This document shows positions 1 to 9,011 of a DNA stretch of 64,000 nucleotides, piece by piece; position 1 is the stretch's first letter; each line of letters opens with the position of its first letter. The notes under the pieces were generated by a model. It was given only the letters and a program-made list of their open reading frames with translations, ran no database searches and was not told where the DNA came from. The position numbers and the translations under genes were made by a program. This DNA comes from CAHJXF01 sp038240015 (lineage in GTDB: Bacteria; Pseudomonadota; Gammaproteobacteria; Burkholderiales; Burkholderiaceae_D): positions 1-64,000 of the forward strand of contig JBBSEF010000006.1 of assembly GCA_038240015.1 (NCBI GenBank). The letters are read 5' to 3'.

Positions 1-254
1 CCATGCAGGAGATCTACGCGAACGTGGCCAAGGTGATGGTCGATGCGCGCGCCGGCGGCAACCTGTTGATGCTGCCGCTCGACAAGTTGCTGCAACAGAC
101 CGCGCAGGACGCGAATGCGCGTGCCGCAAGTCAGTCGTCGATTCCGGCGTCGTCCGCGGCTGCAACGCCTTCGACTTCCACCGCCGTGCCGACGACCGAA
201 GTGGAGCCGCGTTCGCGCGAAGGGCTTCGCAACCGCGACCGGGACGTCAGATGA
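1..254 (+). CDS. hflK: HflK, C-terminal end only (cut by window edge)
   Basis: Final 83 or so residues of the SPFH/prohibitin-family membrane protein HflK, which with HflC forms a large periplasmic assembly that encloses and modulates the FtsH protease. The reading frame is open from the first base. The visible part has the usual end of the helical region (MQEIYANVAKVMVD, then LLMLPLDKLLQQ), followed by a Ser/Ala/Thr/Pro-rich tail and a basic terminus, as in other HflK proteins. Its stop overlaps the hflC start as ATGA, so the two are translationally coupled. Identification leans on this junction as well as on the tail. Confidence 0.9.
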   Translation, partial: MQEIYANVAKVMVDARAGGNLLMLPLDKLLQQTAQDANARAASQSSIPASSAAATPSTSTAVPTTEVEPRSREGLRNRDRDVR

Positions 255-1150
255 TCAATCGTCTCGTCGTGATCGTGCTCGGCGTGTTGATCGCGCTGAT
301 GATCCTGTCGTCGACGTTCTACGTCGTCGATCAGCGCAGGTACGCCATCCTGTTCGCGTTCGGAGAAATCAAGGACGTGATCCGCGAACCCGGATTGCAC
401 TTCAAGTTGCCGCCGCCGTTCCAGAACGTGATCTATCTGGACAAGCGCATCCTCACCATCGATTCGCCCGAGGCCGAGCGCTTCATCACGGCCGAGAAGC
501 GCAACATCCTGGTGGATACGTATGTGAAGTGGAAAATCGTCGAGCCGCGCCAGTACTACATCAGCATCGGCGCCGAGCAGGATCGCGCGGTCACGCGCAT
601 GGGCCAGATCATCAAGGCCGCATTGAACGAAGAGATCACCAAGAGGACCACGCATGAGGTGGTGTCGGGCGAGCGCGAGAAGGTGATGTCGGCGATCAAG
701 GGCAAGGTGGCCGACGAGGCCAAGCAGATCGGCGTCGAGATCGTCGACGTGCGCTTGAAGCGCGTCGATCTGCTGCCCGAGATCAGCGAGTCGATCTATC
801 GGCGCATGGAAGCCGAGCGCCATCGCGTGGCTAACGAATTGCGCTCGACCGGATCGGCCGAGTCGGAAAAGATTCGCGCGGATGCCGATCGCCAGCGCGA
901 AGTGATCATCGCCGAGGCCTATCGCGATGCGGAGAAGACCAAGGGTGAAGGCGACGCGCGCGCATCCGCGGTCTATGCGCAAGCGTTCGGTTCCAACCCG
1001 GAGTTCTATGCGTTTTATCGAAGCCTGGACGCGTATCGCAAGAGTTTTAGAGGCAAGGGCGATGTGTTCGTCGTCGACCCGTCCACCGACTTCTTCAAGT
1101 TCATGAAGAATCCCGACGGCTCGGCGTCCGCGCCGGTGCGCAAACGCTGA
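251..1150 (+). CDS. hflC: HflC, FtsH protease modulator
   Basis: SPFH/band-7 membrane protein of 299 residues, partner of HflK in the HflKC complex that surrounds FtsH. One N-terminal membrane segment (about residues 4-23) is followed by the sequence VVDQRRYAILFAFGEI that opens the PHB domain, with PGLHFKLPPPFQNV and an ERFITAEKRN segment typical of HflC. A long charged helical region (about 175-255) carries the EAYRDAEKTKGEGDARA motif. Its start overlaps the end of hflK by four bases. Length is normal for the family. The pair heads a betaproteobacterial hflKC-DUF2065-hisZ-purA order. Confidence 0.97.
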   Translation: MINRLVVIVLGVLIALMILSSTFYVVDQRRYAILFAFGEIKDVIREPGLHFKLPPPFQNVIYLDKRILTIDSPEAERFITAEKRNILVDTYVKWKIVEPRQYYISIGAEQDRAVTRMGQIIKAALNEEITKRTTHEVVSGEREKVMSAIKGKVADEAKQIGVEIVDVRLKRVDLLPEISESIYRRMEAERHRVANELRSTGSAESEKIRADADRQREVIIAEAYRDAEKTKGEGDARASAVYAQAFGSNPEFYAFYRSLDAYRKSFRGKGDVFVVDPSTDFFKFMKNPDGSASAPVRKR

Positions 1151-1172
1151 TCGCCGGACGCCTGAGGTCCAC

Positions 1173-1364
1173 ATGGGCGCGTCATTCGTCATCGCATTCG
1201 GCCTGGTGTTGATTCTCGAAGGCATCGTGCCGCTGGTGTTCCCGGCGATGTGGAAGGAAACCTTTCGACGCATCACCGGGCTCGAAGACGGCCAACTGCG
1301 TTTCATCGGATTGATGGCGGTCGTGGCTGGCACCGCGGTGCTGTTCGCGATGCACGCGTTCTGA
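1173..1364 (+). CDS. DUF2065 small membrane protein (YjeT-like)
   Basis: A 63-residue protein with two hydrophobic segments (about residues 3-22 and 44-62) separated by the polar stretch MWKETFRRITGLEDGQLRFIG. This layout is that of the DUF2065/YjeT family, commonly encoded just after hflC in proteobacteria. A ribosome-binding site (TGAGGT) lies 5 nt before the ATG, and only 22 bp separate it from hflC, so it is probably in the same operon. The molecular role is not established; position suggests a link to inner-membrane quality control, which is inference. Confidence 0.85.
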   Translation: MGASFVIAFGLVLILEGIVPLVFPAMWKETFRRITGLEDGQLRFIGLMAVVAGTAVLFAMHAF

Positions 1365-1445
1365 GACGGCGAGTCATCGCCGCGCCGCGATCGTCGTCCT
1401 CCCGCGTCGTCCTCCGCCTCGTCTTCCTTTCGTCTTCACATCAAC

Positions 1446-2624
1446 ATGCCCGCCTGGTCGCTGCCTGAAGCGATAGCCGACATCCTGCCCGCCGAAGCCC
1501 GGCGCATCGAGGCCTTGCGCCGCGCGTTGCTCGACCTGTTTCGCGGCTATGGCTACGAGCTCGTCATGCCGCCGATGCTCGAGTACGTCGAGTCGCTCTT
1601 GTCAGGTACCGGCCGCGATCTCGACCTACAGATGTTCAAGCTGGTCGATCAGATGTCGGGCCGCACGATGGGGCTGCGCGCCGACATCACGCCGCAGGTC
1701 GCCCGCATCGACGCGCATCTGCTCAATCGTTCCGGTGTGACACGGTTGTGCTACGCGGGCAGCGTGCTCTACACGCGACCGCGCTCGTTGACCGGTACGC
1801 GCGAGCCTTTCGTGGTCGGTGCGGAGTTGTATGGACACGCCGGCATCGAAGCCGATCTCGAAATTCAGGAACTGTTGCTGGCGACCTTGTCGGCCGCGGG
1901 TGTCATACGACCTCGCCTGGACCTCGGTCACGCGGAGATTCTTCGCGCGATTCTGGAGGCCGATCCGCGCGGCTTCATGATCGCCGAGCGTGTCTATCCG
2001 CTGCTGCAATCGAAAGCGCGCGACGGATTCGCAGCGCTCGAAGGCGAGCTGGCGACGCCCACGTGCAAGGCGCTCGTCGACTTGAGCACGCTTTACGGCG
2101 GCGTCGAAGTGCTCACACGGGCGCGCCAGATCCTGCCGCGCCTGCCTCGCATCGGGGCCGCGCTCGACGTGCTCGAGCGTCTCGCGGCGGCGCTAGCACC
2201 CGAACGCGTGTCGATCGACCTCGCCGACTTGCGCGGCTATCACTATCACAGCGGTACGATGTTCGCGGCCTACTGCGAAGGCTTGCCCAACAGCATCGCG
2301 CAGGGCGGACGCTACGACGAAGTCGGTCTCGCCTTCGGTCGCGCGCGACCGGCCACCGGCTTTTCGCTCGATCTTCGCGAGTTGGCGCGCGTTGCCGCGA
2401 TCGATGACGTGCCGAGCGCGATCGTCGCGCCGTGTGGCGACGATGCCGCGCTAAAGGCCGCGATCGCCAAGCTGCGCAGCGAAGGCGAGGTCGTCGTGCA
2501 ACTGCTCTCGCCGCAGGCGGCCGCGTCAGATCAGCATGCGGCGACAACTTCGCGTCATCGCACGCTGGTATCGCGCGACGGCGCGTGGATCGTCGTACCG
2601 AATCCCGACGTCAACCTCCGCTAA
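1446..2624 (+). CDS. hisZ: HisZ, ATP phosphoribosyltransferase regulatory subunit
   Basis: 392 residues with a class II histidyl-tRNA-synthetase-like fold: N-terminal LPEAIADILPAEARRIEALR, then RADITPQVARIDAH, and C-terminal QGGRYDEVG followed by ATGFSLDLREL. In species with the short form of HisG, HisZ is its essential regulatory partner for the first step of histidine synthesis and mediates histidine feedback. Length is near the family norm and shorter than a true HisRS because the anticodon-binding domain is missing. The leader upstream is pyrimidine-rich and no clear Shine-Dalgarno sequence is visible, so the start rests on homology. It is followed directly by purA. Confidence 0.95.
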   Translation: MPAWSLPEAIADILPAEARRIEALRRALLDLFRGYGYELVMPPMLEYVESLLSGTGRDLDLQMFKLVDQMSGRTMGLRADITPQVARIDAHLLNRSGVTRLCYAGSVLYTRPRSLTGTREPFVVGAELYGHAGIEADLEIQELLLATLSAAGVIRPRLDLGHAEILRAILEADPRGFMIAERVYPLLQSKARDGFAALEGELATPTCKALVDLSTLYGGVEVLTRARQILPRLPRIGAALDVLERLAAALAPERVSIDLADLRGYHYHSGTMFAAYCEGLPNSIAQGGRYDEVGLAFGRARPATGFSLDLRELARVAAIDDVPSAIVAPCGDDAALKAAIAKLRSEGEVVVQLLSPQAAASDQHAATTSRHRTLVSRDGAWIVVPNPDVNLR

Positions 2625-2655
2625 TCCACCACCTCTCTTCAACACGGTTCACATC

Positions 2656-3948
2656 ATGAGCAAGAACGTCGTCGTCATCGGCACCCAATGGGGCGATGAA
2701 GGCAAAGGCAAGGTGGTCGACTGGCTGACCGATCATGCGCGCGCTGTGGTGCGCTTCCAGGGCGGACACAACGCGGGTCACACGCTGATCGTCGGCGGCA
2801 GGAAGACCGTGCTGCGGCTCATCCCGTCGGGGATCATGCGGCGTGAGACCGCGTGCTTCATCGGCAACGGCGTGGTGCTCTCGCCCGAGGCCTTGCTCAA
2901 TGAGATCGACGAGCTCGAGTCCGCGGGCATAGGCGTCGCGTCGCGCCTGAAGATCAGCGAAGCTTGTCCGCTGATTCTTTCGTATCACGTTGCGATCGAT
3001 CAGGCGCGCGAGATCAAGGGCGGCGTCCACAAGATCGGCACGACCGGTCGCGGCATCGGTCCCGCTTACGAGGACAAGGCCGCGCGTCGCGCGATTCGGC
3101 TGCAGGATTTGTTCACGCCCGATCGCTTTCGCGAGCGTCTCGACGAAGTGCTCGACTATCACAACTTCGTGCTCAAGCATTATCTGGGCGCCAACGAAAT
3201 CGTCGCCGATGAAGTGTTCGATGCCGCGATGGCGCTTGCGCCGCGCGTCAGGAAAATGGTTGCCGACGTCCCGCGCGAACTCGCGCGACTGCAAGCCGAG
3301 GGCTGCAACCTGCTGTTCGAAGGTGCGCAGGGCACCTTGCTCGACGTCGATCACGGCACCTATCCGTTCGTCACGTCGAGCAACTGCGTCGCGGGCGCCG
3401 CATCGGCGGGCGCAGGTGTGGGTCCGCAGTGCTTGCACTACGTGCTCGGCATCACCAAGGCGTACACCACGCGCGTCGGCTCGGGTCCGTTCCCGACCGA
3501 GCTCTTCGACGACGTTGGAAGGCATCTCGCCGAGAAGGGCAAGGAGTTCGGCTCGGTGACGGGTCGTGCGCGTCGCTGCGGATGGTTCGACGCGGCCGCG
3601 CTGAAGCGATCGATCCAGATCAACGGCGTGTCGGGACTGTGCATAACCAAGCTCGATGTGCTCGACGGCGTCGAGGCGATCAAGCTCGGCGTCGGCTATC
3701 GCATGAACTCCGAGGTGATGGACCTGCTGCCGTTCGGCGCCTCCAATATCGATGGCCTCGAGCCGATCTACGAGGAGTTGCCGGGTTGGTCCGAAAGCAC
3801 GTTCGGCGTGCGCGAGCTCGATCGGTTGCCGACCAACGCGCGACGTTATCTCGATCGATTGTCGGAGGTCTGCGGCGCACCCATCGACATGATCTCGACC
3901 GGCCCCGATCGCGACGAGACGATCGTTCTTCGACATCCTTTCGAGTGA
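2656..3948 (+). CDS. purA: Adenylosuccinate synthetase
   Basis: Catalyses GTP-dependent condensation of IMP with aspartate, the first committed step to AMP. 430 residues. The N-terminal GTPase signature GTQWGDEGKGK is at residues 9-19 with the catalytic Asp14, followed by GHNAGHT. GTTGRGIGPAYEDK and the C-terminal STGPDRDETI are also present. The chosen ATG gives the canonical MSKNVVVIG start; the same frame runs 40 codons upstream into hisZ, which is not plausible protein. No strong ribosome-binding site is visible. The following phosphoribosyltransferase starts 10 bp downstream and likely shares the transcript. Confidence 0.97.
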   Translation: MSKNVVVIGTQWGDEGKGKVVDWLTDHARAVVRFQGGHNAGHTLIVGGRKTVLRLIPSGIMRRETACFIGNGVVLSPEALLNEIDELESAGIGVASRLKISEACPLILSYHVAIDQAREIKGGVHKIGTTGRGIGPAYEDKAARRAIRLQDLFTPDRFRERLDEVLDYHNFVLKHYLGANEIVADEVFDAAMALAPRVRKMVADVPRELARLQAEGCNLLFEGAQGTLLDVDHGTYPFVTSSNCVAGAASAGAGVGPQCLHYVLGITKAYTTRVGSGPFPTELFDDVGRHLAEKGKEFGSVTGRARRCGWFDAAALKRSIQINGVSGLCITKLDVLDGVEAIKLGVGYRMNSEVMDLLPFGASNIDGLEPIYEELPGWSESTFGVRELDRLPTNARRYLDRLSEVCGAPIDMISTGPDRDETIVLRHPFE

Positions 3949-3958
3949 GTGCGCGACG

Positions 3959-4498
3959 ATGAGCGTTCCCGCATCGACCGACTCCGATCTCTGGCTTGGC
4001 TACGACGACTACTATCGAATGATCGAACGCCTGTGCCTTGCGATTCACGAGTCGCACTGGAAGTTCGATCAGATCCTGTGCCTCGCGCGCGGCGGACTGC
4101 GCGTCGGCGATGTGGTGTCGCGCATCTTCGATCTGCCGCTCGCGATACTCTCGACCAGTTCGTATCGCGAGGACGGCGGCACCAAGCAGGGCGAGCTCGA
4201 CATCGCGCAATACATCACGATGAGCCGCGGCACCTTCGGCGGCCGCGTGCTGCTGGTCGACGACCTGGTCGATTCGGGCATGACGCTCGAGAAGGTCGGT
4301 CAGCATTTGAAGCGGCGCTTTCCCGAAGTGACCGAAGTGAGGAGCGCGGTGATCTGGTGGAAAGGATCATCGAAGGTCGAGCCCGACTACTACGCTGAGC
4401 ATCTGCCGAACAATCCCTGGATTCATCAGCCCTTCGAGGAATACGACAGCTTGAGGCCACAGCAGTTGGAGGCGTGGATCAGGAGGGGGTTGCGATAG
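3959..4498 (+). CDS. Purine-type phosphoribosyltransferase
   Basis: 179-residue type I phosphoribosyltransferase with the PRPP-binding loop VLLVDDLVDSGMTL at residues 97-110 and an earlier ILCLARGGLRVGD segment (39-51) that would contact pyrophosphate. The fold and size match hypoxanthine/xanthine-guanine PRTases and the archaeal-like Gpt group, which salvage purine bases using PRPP. It sits 10 bp after purA, consistent with purine metabolism. The exact base preference cannot be read from the sequence, so no gene symbol is given. Confidence 0.88.
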   Translation: MSVPASTDSDLWLGYDDYYRMIERLCLAIHESHWKFDQILCLARGGLRVGDVVSRIFDLPLAILSTSSYREDGGTKQGELDIAQYITMSRGTFGGRVLLVDDLVDSGMTLEKVGQHLKRRFPEVTEVRSAVIWWKGSSKVEPDYYAEHLPNNPWIHQPFEEYDSLRPQQLEAWIRRGLR

Positions 4499-4588
4499 GA
4501 GGGGATGGCCTCATGTCTAGCTTGTCATGCCGACTGCGCAGCGACGAGCAACTTCATTTGTCGCTCGCCCCTGGGCAAACCTGGAATG

Positions 4589-4613
4589 AAAAAAGGTTCG
4601 CGCCGCGAACCTT
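4589..4613 (-). terminator. Rho-independent terminator of tRNA-Leu(CAG)
   Basis: A perfect 7-bp stem (GGTTCGC at 4595-4601 with GCGAACC at 4605-4611) closes a 3-nt loop and is followed, on the minus strand, by six T residues (4594-4589). It begins a few bases past the CCA end of the minus-strand tRNA gene. Confidence 0.85.
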
Positions 4614-4618
4614 TATGA

Positions 4619-4703
4619 TGGTGCCCAGGAAGGGACTCGAACCCCCACACCTTGCGGCGCATGGACCTGAACCATGTGCGTCTACCAATTCCGCCACCTG
4701 GGC
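4619..4703 (-). tRNA. tRNA-Leu (anticodon CAG)
   Basis: 85 nt including an encoded CCA end. The acceptor stem GCCCAGG pairs with CCTGGGC, the D-arm has GGCGGAATTGGTAGACGC, the anticodon stem CATGG/CCATG encloses loop TTCAGGT giving CAG, there is a long variable arm typical of a class II tRNA, and the T-arm is GGGGG-TTCGAGT-CCCTT (a four- to five-pair stem). It lies between the purA group and rnr on the opposite strand. Confidence 0.97.
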
Positions 4704-4762
4704 CCGATAAAGAAAATGACGGTGTCCAACGTGCAACGCGCATTCGCTCTAGCGAGCCGCGC

Positions 4763-4790
4763 AGTTTAAAGAGAAAGAGTAATTTGTCAA
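4763..4790 (-). promoter_or_regulatory. Putative sigma-70 promoter of tRNA-Leu(CAG)
   Basis: On the minus strand a perfect TTGACA (4790-4785) is separated by 16 bp from TAAACT (4768-4763), a 4/6 match to the -10 consensus. It would give a leader of about 50 nt before the mature tRNA 5' end. Position and the perfect -35 box support it; no experimental basis. Confidence 0.5.
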
Positions 4791-4882
4791 TCGAAAAACC
4801 GGTTCGCCGCACGCGTGCGCGAACCACAGCGGCGCTGTTGAGCGCTGCGACCCCCAATCAAACAGAAGCCGTTCCGTCAGCA

Positions 4883-7447
4883 ATGCCGACGAAGCCTTTC
4901 GTGGCCACGAACATCGATGGCTCCGACCAGGGCGGTCGCTTCGACTATCCCGTTCCGAGCCGCGAGGCCATCCTCGCCGAACTGCGTTCGGCCAACATGC
5001 CTCTGATGCCGGCCGAGCTGGCGTCGCGGCTGGGCGTGACAACCGATGAGATGTCCGGCTTCGAGCGGCGCCTGGCCGCGATGGAGCGCGACGGTCAACT
5101 GATGCCCAATCGCAAGGGGGTTCTGCTGCTCGCCAACAAGCTCGACTTCATCGCGGGCCGCGTCGTCGGTCATCGCGACGGATACGGCTTCCTGATTCGC
5201 GACGACCGGGACGGCCCCGACATCTGGCTCGCGCCGAAAGAGATGCTCAAGGTCCTGCATGGCGACCGTGTGCTCGCGAGGTTGACCGGCACCGACTATC
5301 GCGGCAAGCCCGAGGGCACGATCGTCGAAGTCACCGAGCGCCGTACCAAGCGGCTGGTCGGACGCCTGCTCTCCGAGCGCGGCGTGTTCGTCGTCGTCCC
5401 CGAAGACCAGCGCATCAAGCACGACATCCTGATTCCGCCGGGCGAAATGAAGAAGGCGCAGCCGGGGCAAGTGGTCACGGTCGAGATCGTCGAGCAACCG
5501 TCGCGCTACTCGCAACCGATCGGTCGCATCGACGAGGTGTTGGGCGAGATCGACGACCCCGGCATGGAGATCGAGATCGCCGTACGCAAGTTCGACGTGC
5601 CGCATATCTTCTCGCCGGCTGCTGCGACCGAGGCGGCCGCCTTGCCCGACTCCGTGCAGGCACGCGATCGGGTTGGCCGCGTCGATCTCACCGACGTGCC
5701 GCTCGTCACGATCGACGGCGAAGACGCGCGCGACTTCGATGACGCCGTATATTGCGAGCCGCTCGACGGCAAGAAGAAAGGCTGGCGCCTGCTGGTCGCG
5801 ATCGCCGATGTCAGCCATTACGTTGCGCCCGGCACCGCGCTCGATCGCGATGCGTTCGAGCGCAGCACGTCGGTGTATTTCCCGCGCCGCGTGATCCCGA
5901 TGCTGCCGGAAAAAATTTCCAACGGCTTGTGCTCGTTGAACCCGCACGTCGATCGACTCGCAGTCGTGTGCGACATGACGGTCGGAGCCGATGGCGAAGT
6001 CACCGGCTATCAGTTCTACAACGCGGTGATCCACTCGGCAGCGCGACTGACCTACAACGAAGTGTGGGCCGTACTCTCGGCGCCCGAAGGCCCGACGGCG
6101 CAGGCGCGACGCGACGTGGTGCCGCAGCTTCAACATCTGTACGCGGTCTATCACGCGTTCGCCGCGTCGCGCGCCGCGCGCGGCGCGATCGACTTCGACA
6201 CCACCGAGACCTACATCGTCGCCGATGGAGAAGGCAAGATCGAAGAGATCCTGCCGCGCACGCGCAACGACGCGCACAAGCTGATCGAGGAATGCATGCT
6301 GTCGGCCAACGTGTGCGCCGCCGATCTGATGACAAGGAAGAAGCACGAAGGCCTGTATCGTGTGCACGACGGTCCCACGATCGAGAAGCTCGCCAATCTG
6401 CGCGCATTCCTGAAGACGCTTGCGCTGTCGCTCGCGGGCGGTGACGATCCGCACGGCAGCGACTATGCGGCGCTCGCCGCGCGCATCAAGAATCGACCCG
6501 ATGCGGACCTGCTGCAGACGATGCTGCTGCGTTCGATGCAGCAGGCGATTTATTCGCCCGACAATGGCGGCCACTTTGGTCTTGCGTATCCGGCCTATGC
6601 GCACTTCACGTCGCCGATTCGCCGCTATCCCGACCTGCTGGTTCATCGCGTCCTCAAATCGTTGATGGAGGGCAAGACCTACGTGCCGCAGTTGCCCGAT
6701 CGCGATCGAGGCGACGACGACGGTGACGACGAGCCGCTGCCACGTCGTGCCGCACCCAACGTCGGCAAAGACCAACACGTTCGCGTGGACGTCGCCGATG
6801 CCAGCGATCGTCAACACATCCACGGCGTGTGGGAGCAGTTCGGCCTGCAATGCTCGGCCAACGAACGCCGCGCCGACGAAGCGAGCCGCGATGTGCTCGC
6901 ATGGCTCAAGTGCTACTTCATGCGCGAGAAGGTCGGCGAGCAATTCCGCGGCACCGTGACGGGGGTCGCGCCGTTCGGCATCTTCGTGACGCTCGACGGC
7001 CTCTTCGTCGAAGGTCTCGTGCACGTCTCCGAACTGGGCACCGATTACTTCCAGTTCAACGAAGCGATGCATGAATTACGCGGCGAACGCACCGGTCAGC
7101 GTTTCCGCCTGACCGATTCGGTGTCGGTGCAGGTTTCGCGAGTCGATCTCGAGGCGCGCAAGATCGAGTTCAGATTGGTTCGCGGCAGCAGCTATCAGGA
7201 ATTGATGCGCGGCGTGTTGCCGGGCGATGCGAATGTCGCCCACCCGGGTGCGCGCAAGGGTGCGCAGCGCACCGCAGGCAAGCGCGCCGCGAAGCCGCGC
7301 GATCACGACAAACGTGAACGCGCAACCGAGTCGCAGCAGGGCGAGACGGGTCATATCAAGGCCGCGGGTTCGCAGCACGCGCGCGCGGCTCGCAAGGCCG
7401 CGGTCAAGGTCCTGGCGGCCAAGAGCGGCCGGCAGCAGAAGCGTTGA
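4883..7447 (+). CDS. rnr: Ribonuclease R
   Basis: Processive 3'-to-5' exoribonuclease that degrades structured RNA and takes part in rRNA and tmRNA quality control. 854 residues from the chosen ATG. The N-terminal helical region opens with YPVPSREAILAELRSA and LASRLGV, cold-shock-type domains follow, the RNB catalytic motif GEDARDFDDAVY is near residues 277-288, and an S1 domain (EQFRGTVTGVAPFGIFV) covers about 686-770. The last 60 or so residues are Lys/Arg/Ala-rich, as in other RNase R proteins. The frame stays open into the tRNA gene upstream, so the true start is uncertain; this ATG leaves a short leader before the first conserved helix. rlmB follows after one base. Confidence 0.95.
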   Translation: MPTKPFVATNIDGSDQGGRFDYPVPSREAILAELRSANMPLMPAELASRLGVTTDEMSGFERRLAAMERDGQLMPNRKGVLLLANKLDFIAGRVVGHRDGYGFLIRDDRDGPDIWLAPKEMLKVLHGDRVLARLTGTDYRGKPEGTIVEVTERRTKRLVGRLLSERGVFVVVPEDQRIKHDILIPPGEMKKAQPGQVVTVEIVEQPSRYSQPIGRIDEVLGEIDDPGMEIEIAVRKFDVPHIFSPAAATEAAALPDSVQARDRVGRVDLTDVPLVTIDGEDARDFDDAVYCEPLDGKKKGWRLLVAIADVSHYVAPGTALDRDAFERSTSVYFPRRVIPMLPEKISNGLCSLNPHVDRLAVVCDMTVGADGEVTGYQFYNAVIHSAARLTYNEVWAVLSAPEGPTAQARRDVVPQLQHLYAVYHAFAASRAARGAIDFDTTETYIVADGEGKIEEILPRTRNDAHKLIEECMLSANVCAADLMTRKKHEGLYRVHDGPTIEKLANLRAFLKTLALSLAGGDDPHGSDYAALAARIKNRPDADLLQTMLLRSMQQAIYSPDNGGHFGLAYPAYAHFTSPIRRYPDLLVHRVLKSLMEGKTYVPQLPDRDRGDDDGDDEPLPRRAAPNVGKDQHVRVDVADASDRQHIHGVWEQFGLQCSANERRADEASRDVLAWLKCYFMREKVGEQFRGTVTGVAPFGIFVTLDGLFVEGLVHVSELGTDYFQFNEAMHELRGERTGQRFRLTDSVSVQVSRVDLEARKIEFRLVRGSSYQELMRGVLPGDANVAHPGARKGAQRTAGKRAAKPRDHDKRERATESQQGETGHIKAAGSQHARAARKAAVKVLAAKSGRQQKR

Positions 7448-7448
7448 G

Positions 7449-8210
7449 ATGGCGCGGTCGCGCGCATTGTTCGGCTTTCACTCAGTCTCCGCGCGCCTGC
7501 GTCACGATGCGACGAGCGTGCGCGAGTTGTACGTCGATGCCCAGCGCCGCGACGCGCGCATGAAGAGCCTGATCGCGCGCGCTGACGAGGCGGGCGTCAA
7601 GGCGATCGTCGTCGATACGCATCGGCTCGACGGGTTGTGCGGACGCGCGCCGCATCAGGGGGTGGTCGCGCTGGCCGACGAGATCAGGCTTGCGGTCAGC
7701 CTCGACGATCTGCTCGATGCCCTCGCCCCCAAACAAGTCCCATTGCTGCTGATTCTCGACGGCATCACCGACCCGCACAATCTCGGCGCGTGTCTTCGCG
7801 TCGCCGATGGCGCGGGTGTGCATGCCGTGGTCGCGCCGAAGGACAGAGCCGCAGGGCTCAACGCGACGGCCGCGAAGGTCGCAAGCGGCGCGGCCGAGAC
7901 CGTGCCCTACATCACCGTCACGAATCTCGCGCGCACGCTGCGCGAATTGAAGGAGCGCGACATCCGCATCGTCGGCACGAGCGACGATGCCGAGGCGTCG
8001 CTCTACGACATCGATCTCAGCGGACCGACGGCGTGGGTGCTCGGCGCCGAAGGAGAAGGCATGCGGCGCCTCACGCGTGAGACCTGCGACCAACTCGTGC
8101 ACATTCCGATGGCGGGCGCGGTCGAAAGCCTCAACGTGTCGGTAGCAAGCGGCGTGTGTCTTTACGAGACGGTGCGGCAGCGTGCGATGAAACACGGAAC
8201 GAAGCGATGA
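7449..8210 (+). CDS. rlmB: 23S rRNA (guanosine-2251-2'-O)-methyltransferase
   Basis: SpoU-type SPOUT methyltransferase of 253 residues that 2'-O-methylates G2251 of 23S rRNA. The N-terminal substrate domain begins ALFGFHSVSARLR; SPOUT motif 1 is LDGITDPHNLGACLRVAD (about 101-118), motif 2 is GAEGEGMRRLTRETCD (about 199-214), and motif 3 is IPMAGAVESLNVSVA (about 219-233). It starts one base after the rnr stop, the standard rnr-rlmB pair, and its stop overlaps the next possible start as ATGA. Confidence 0.95.
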   Translation: MARSRALFGFHSVSARLRHDATSVRELYVDAQRRDARMKSLIARADEAGVKAIVVDTHRLDGLCGRAPHQGVVALADEIRLAVSLDDLLDALAPKQVPLLLILDGITDPHNLGACLRVADGAGVHAVVAPKDRAAGLNATAAKVASGAAETVPYITVTNLARTLRELKERDIRIVGTSDDAEASLYDIDLSGPTAWVLGAEGEGMRRLTRETCDQLVHIPMAGAVESLNVSVASGVCLYETVRQRAMKHGTKR

Positions 8211-8953
8211 AGCGGGGGCGGACGATGTATCGATGGACTACAAAGTTGACGCGTGTATTCGTCGTTGTACTCGCGTTCGCAGCGTGCGTGCCTGGGGTCG
8301 CACGCGATACGCCGTCGTATAACCGCGTCGCGCCGAGTCCCGACGGCACTGGCGTCGTCTACATGGGCCGCGAGACCGCGGGCGTGATGGGTCACGAGGG
8401 CGCGGCGTGGCTCGAGCGCGATGAACGTGCGGTCGAAGAGCGGCCCGACCTGTTGCTTCGCGCCCTTGCGCTCAAGCCCGGCATGACGGTTGCGGACATC
8501 GGCGCGGGCACCGGCTACTACAGTTGGCGCATGGGCGAACGCGTCGGTCCATCGGGCCGCGTGCTCGCGGTCGACGTGCAGCCGGAGATGCTGGCGCTGC
8601 TCGATCGCGAGATGAAGAAGCACGATGCGCGCAACGTCATGGGCATCCTCGGGACGACCATTGATCCGCGCCTGCCCGCGGGCGCGGTGGATCTGGTGCT
8701 GATGGTCGACGTCTATCACGAGTTCGATCACCCGCGCGAAATGCTCGACGCGATCGTGCGTTCGTTGAAGCCCGATGGCCGCGTGGCGTTCGTCGAATAT
8801 CGCGCGGAGGATGCATCGGTGCCGATCAAGCCGCATCACAAGATGAGCGAGGCGCAGGTGAAGAAGGAAGCGGCGGCCTCGGGGCTGGTCTGGAAGGAAA
8901 CGATTGCGACACTGCCGTGGCAGCACATCGTGGTCTTCGGCAAGGCGCGATGA
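8207..8953 (+). CDS. Exported class I SAM methyltransferase-like protein
   Basis: 248 residues with an N-terminal signal-peptide-like segment (FVVVLAFAACVPGVA) followed by a Rossmann methyltransferase domain: motif I VADIGAGTGYYS near residues 95-106, acidic loop VLAVDVQPEML, and motif IV-like VDLVLMVDVYHEF. Periplasmic proteins of this kind are frequent in Burkholderiales; the substrate is unknown. SAM is cytoplasmic, so whether the protein is secreted and active is an open question. The ATG at 8207 overlaps the rlmB stop; an alternative ATG at 8225 has a better purine-rich site (GGGGGCGG) and an equally good signal peptide. Confidence 0.8.
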   Translation: MKRGRTMYRWTTKLTRVFVVVLAFAACVPGVARDTPSYNRVAPSPDGTGVVYMGRETAGVMGHEGAAWLERDERAVEERPDLLLRALALKPGMTVADIGAGTGYYSWRMGERVGPSGRVLAVDVQPEMLALLDREMKKHDARNVMGILGTTIDPRLPAGAVDLVLMVDVYHEFDHPREMLDAIVRSLKPDGRVAFVEYRAEDASVPIKPHHKMSEAQVKKEAAASGLVWKETIATLPWQHIVVFGKAR

Positions 8954-9011
8954 AGGACTGCCCCGCGCTCGCACGGCGAACGTCGTGCGCGCCTTGAACA
9001 ATCACGATCTG

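Noticed and set aside
4877..7072. Very long open frame (731 codons) on the minus strand opposite rnr
   Set aside because: Composition is Arg/His/Asp-rich as expected from the antisense of high-GC coding DNA, and the plus-strand frame encodes a full RNase R. The same reasoning removes many other long antisense frames.
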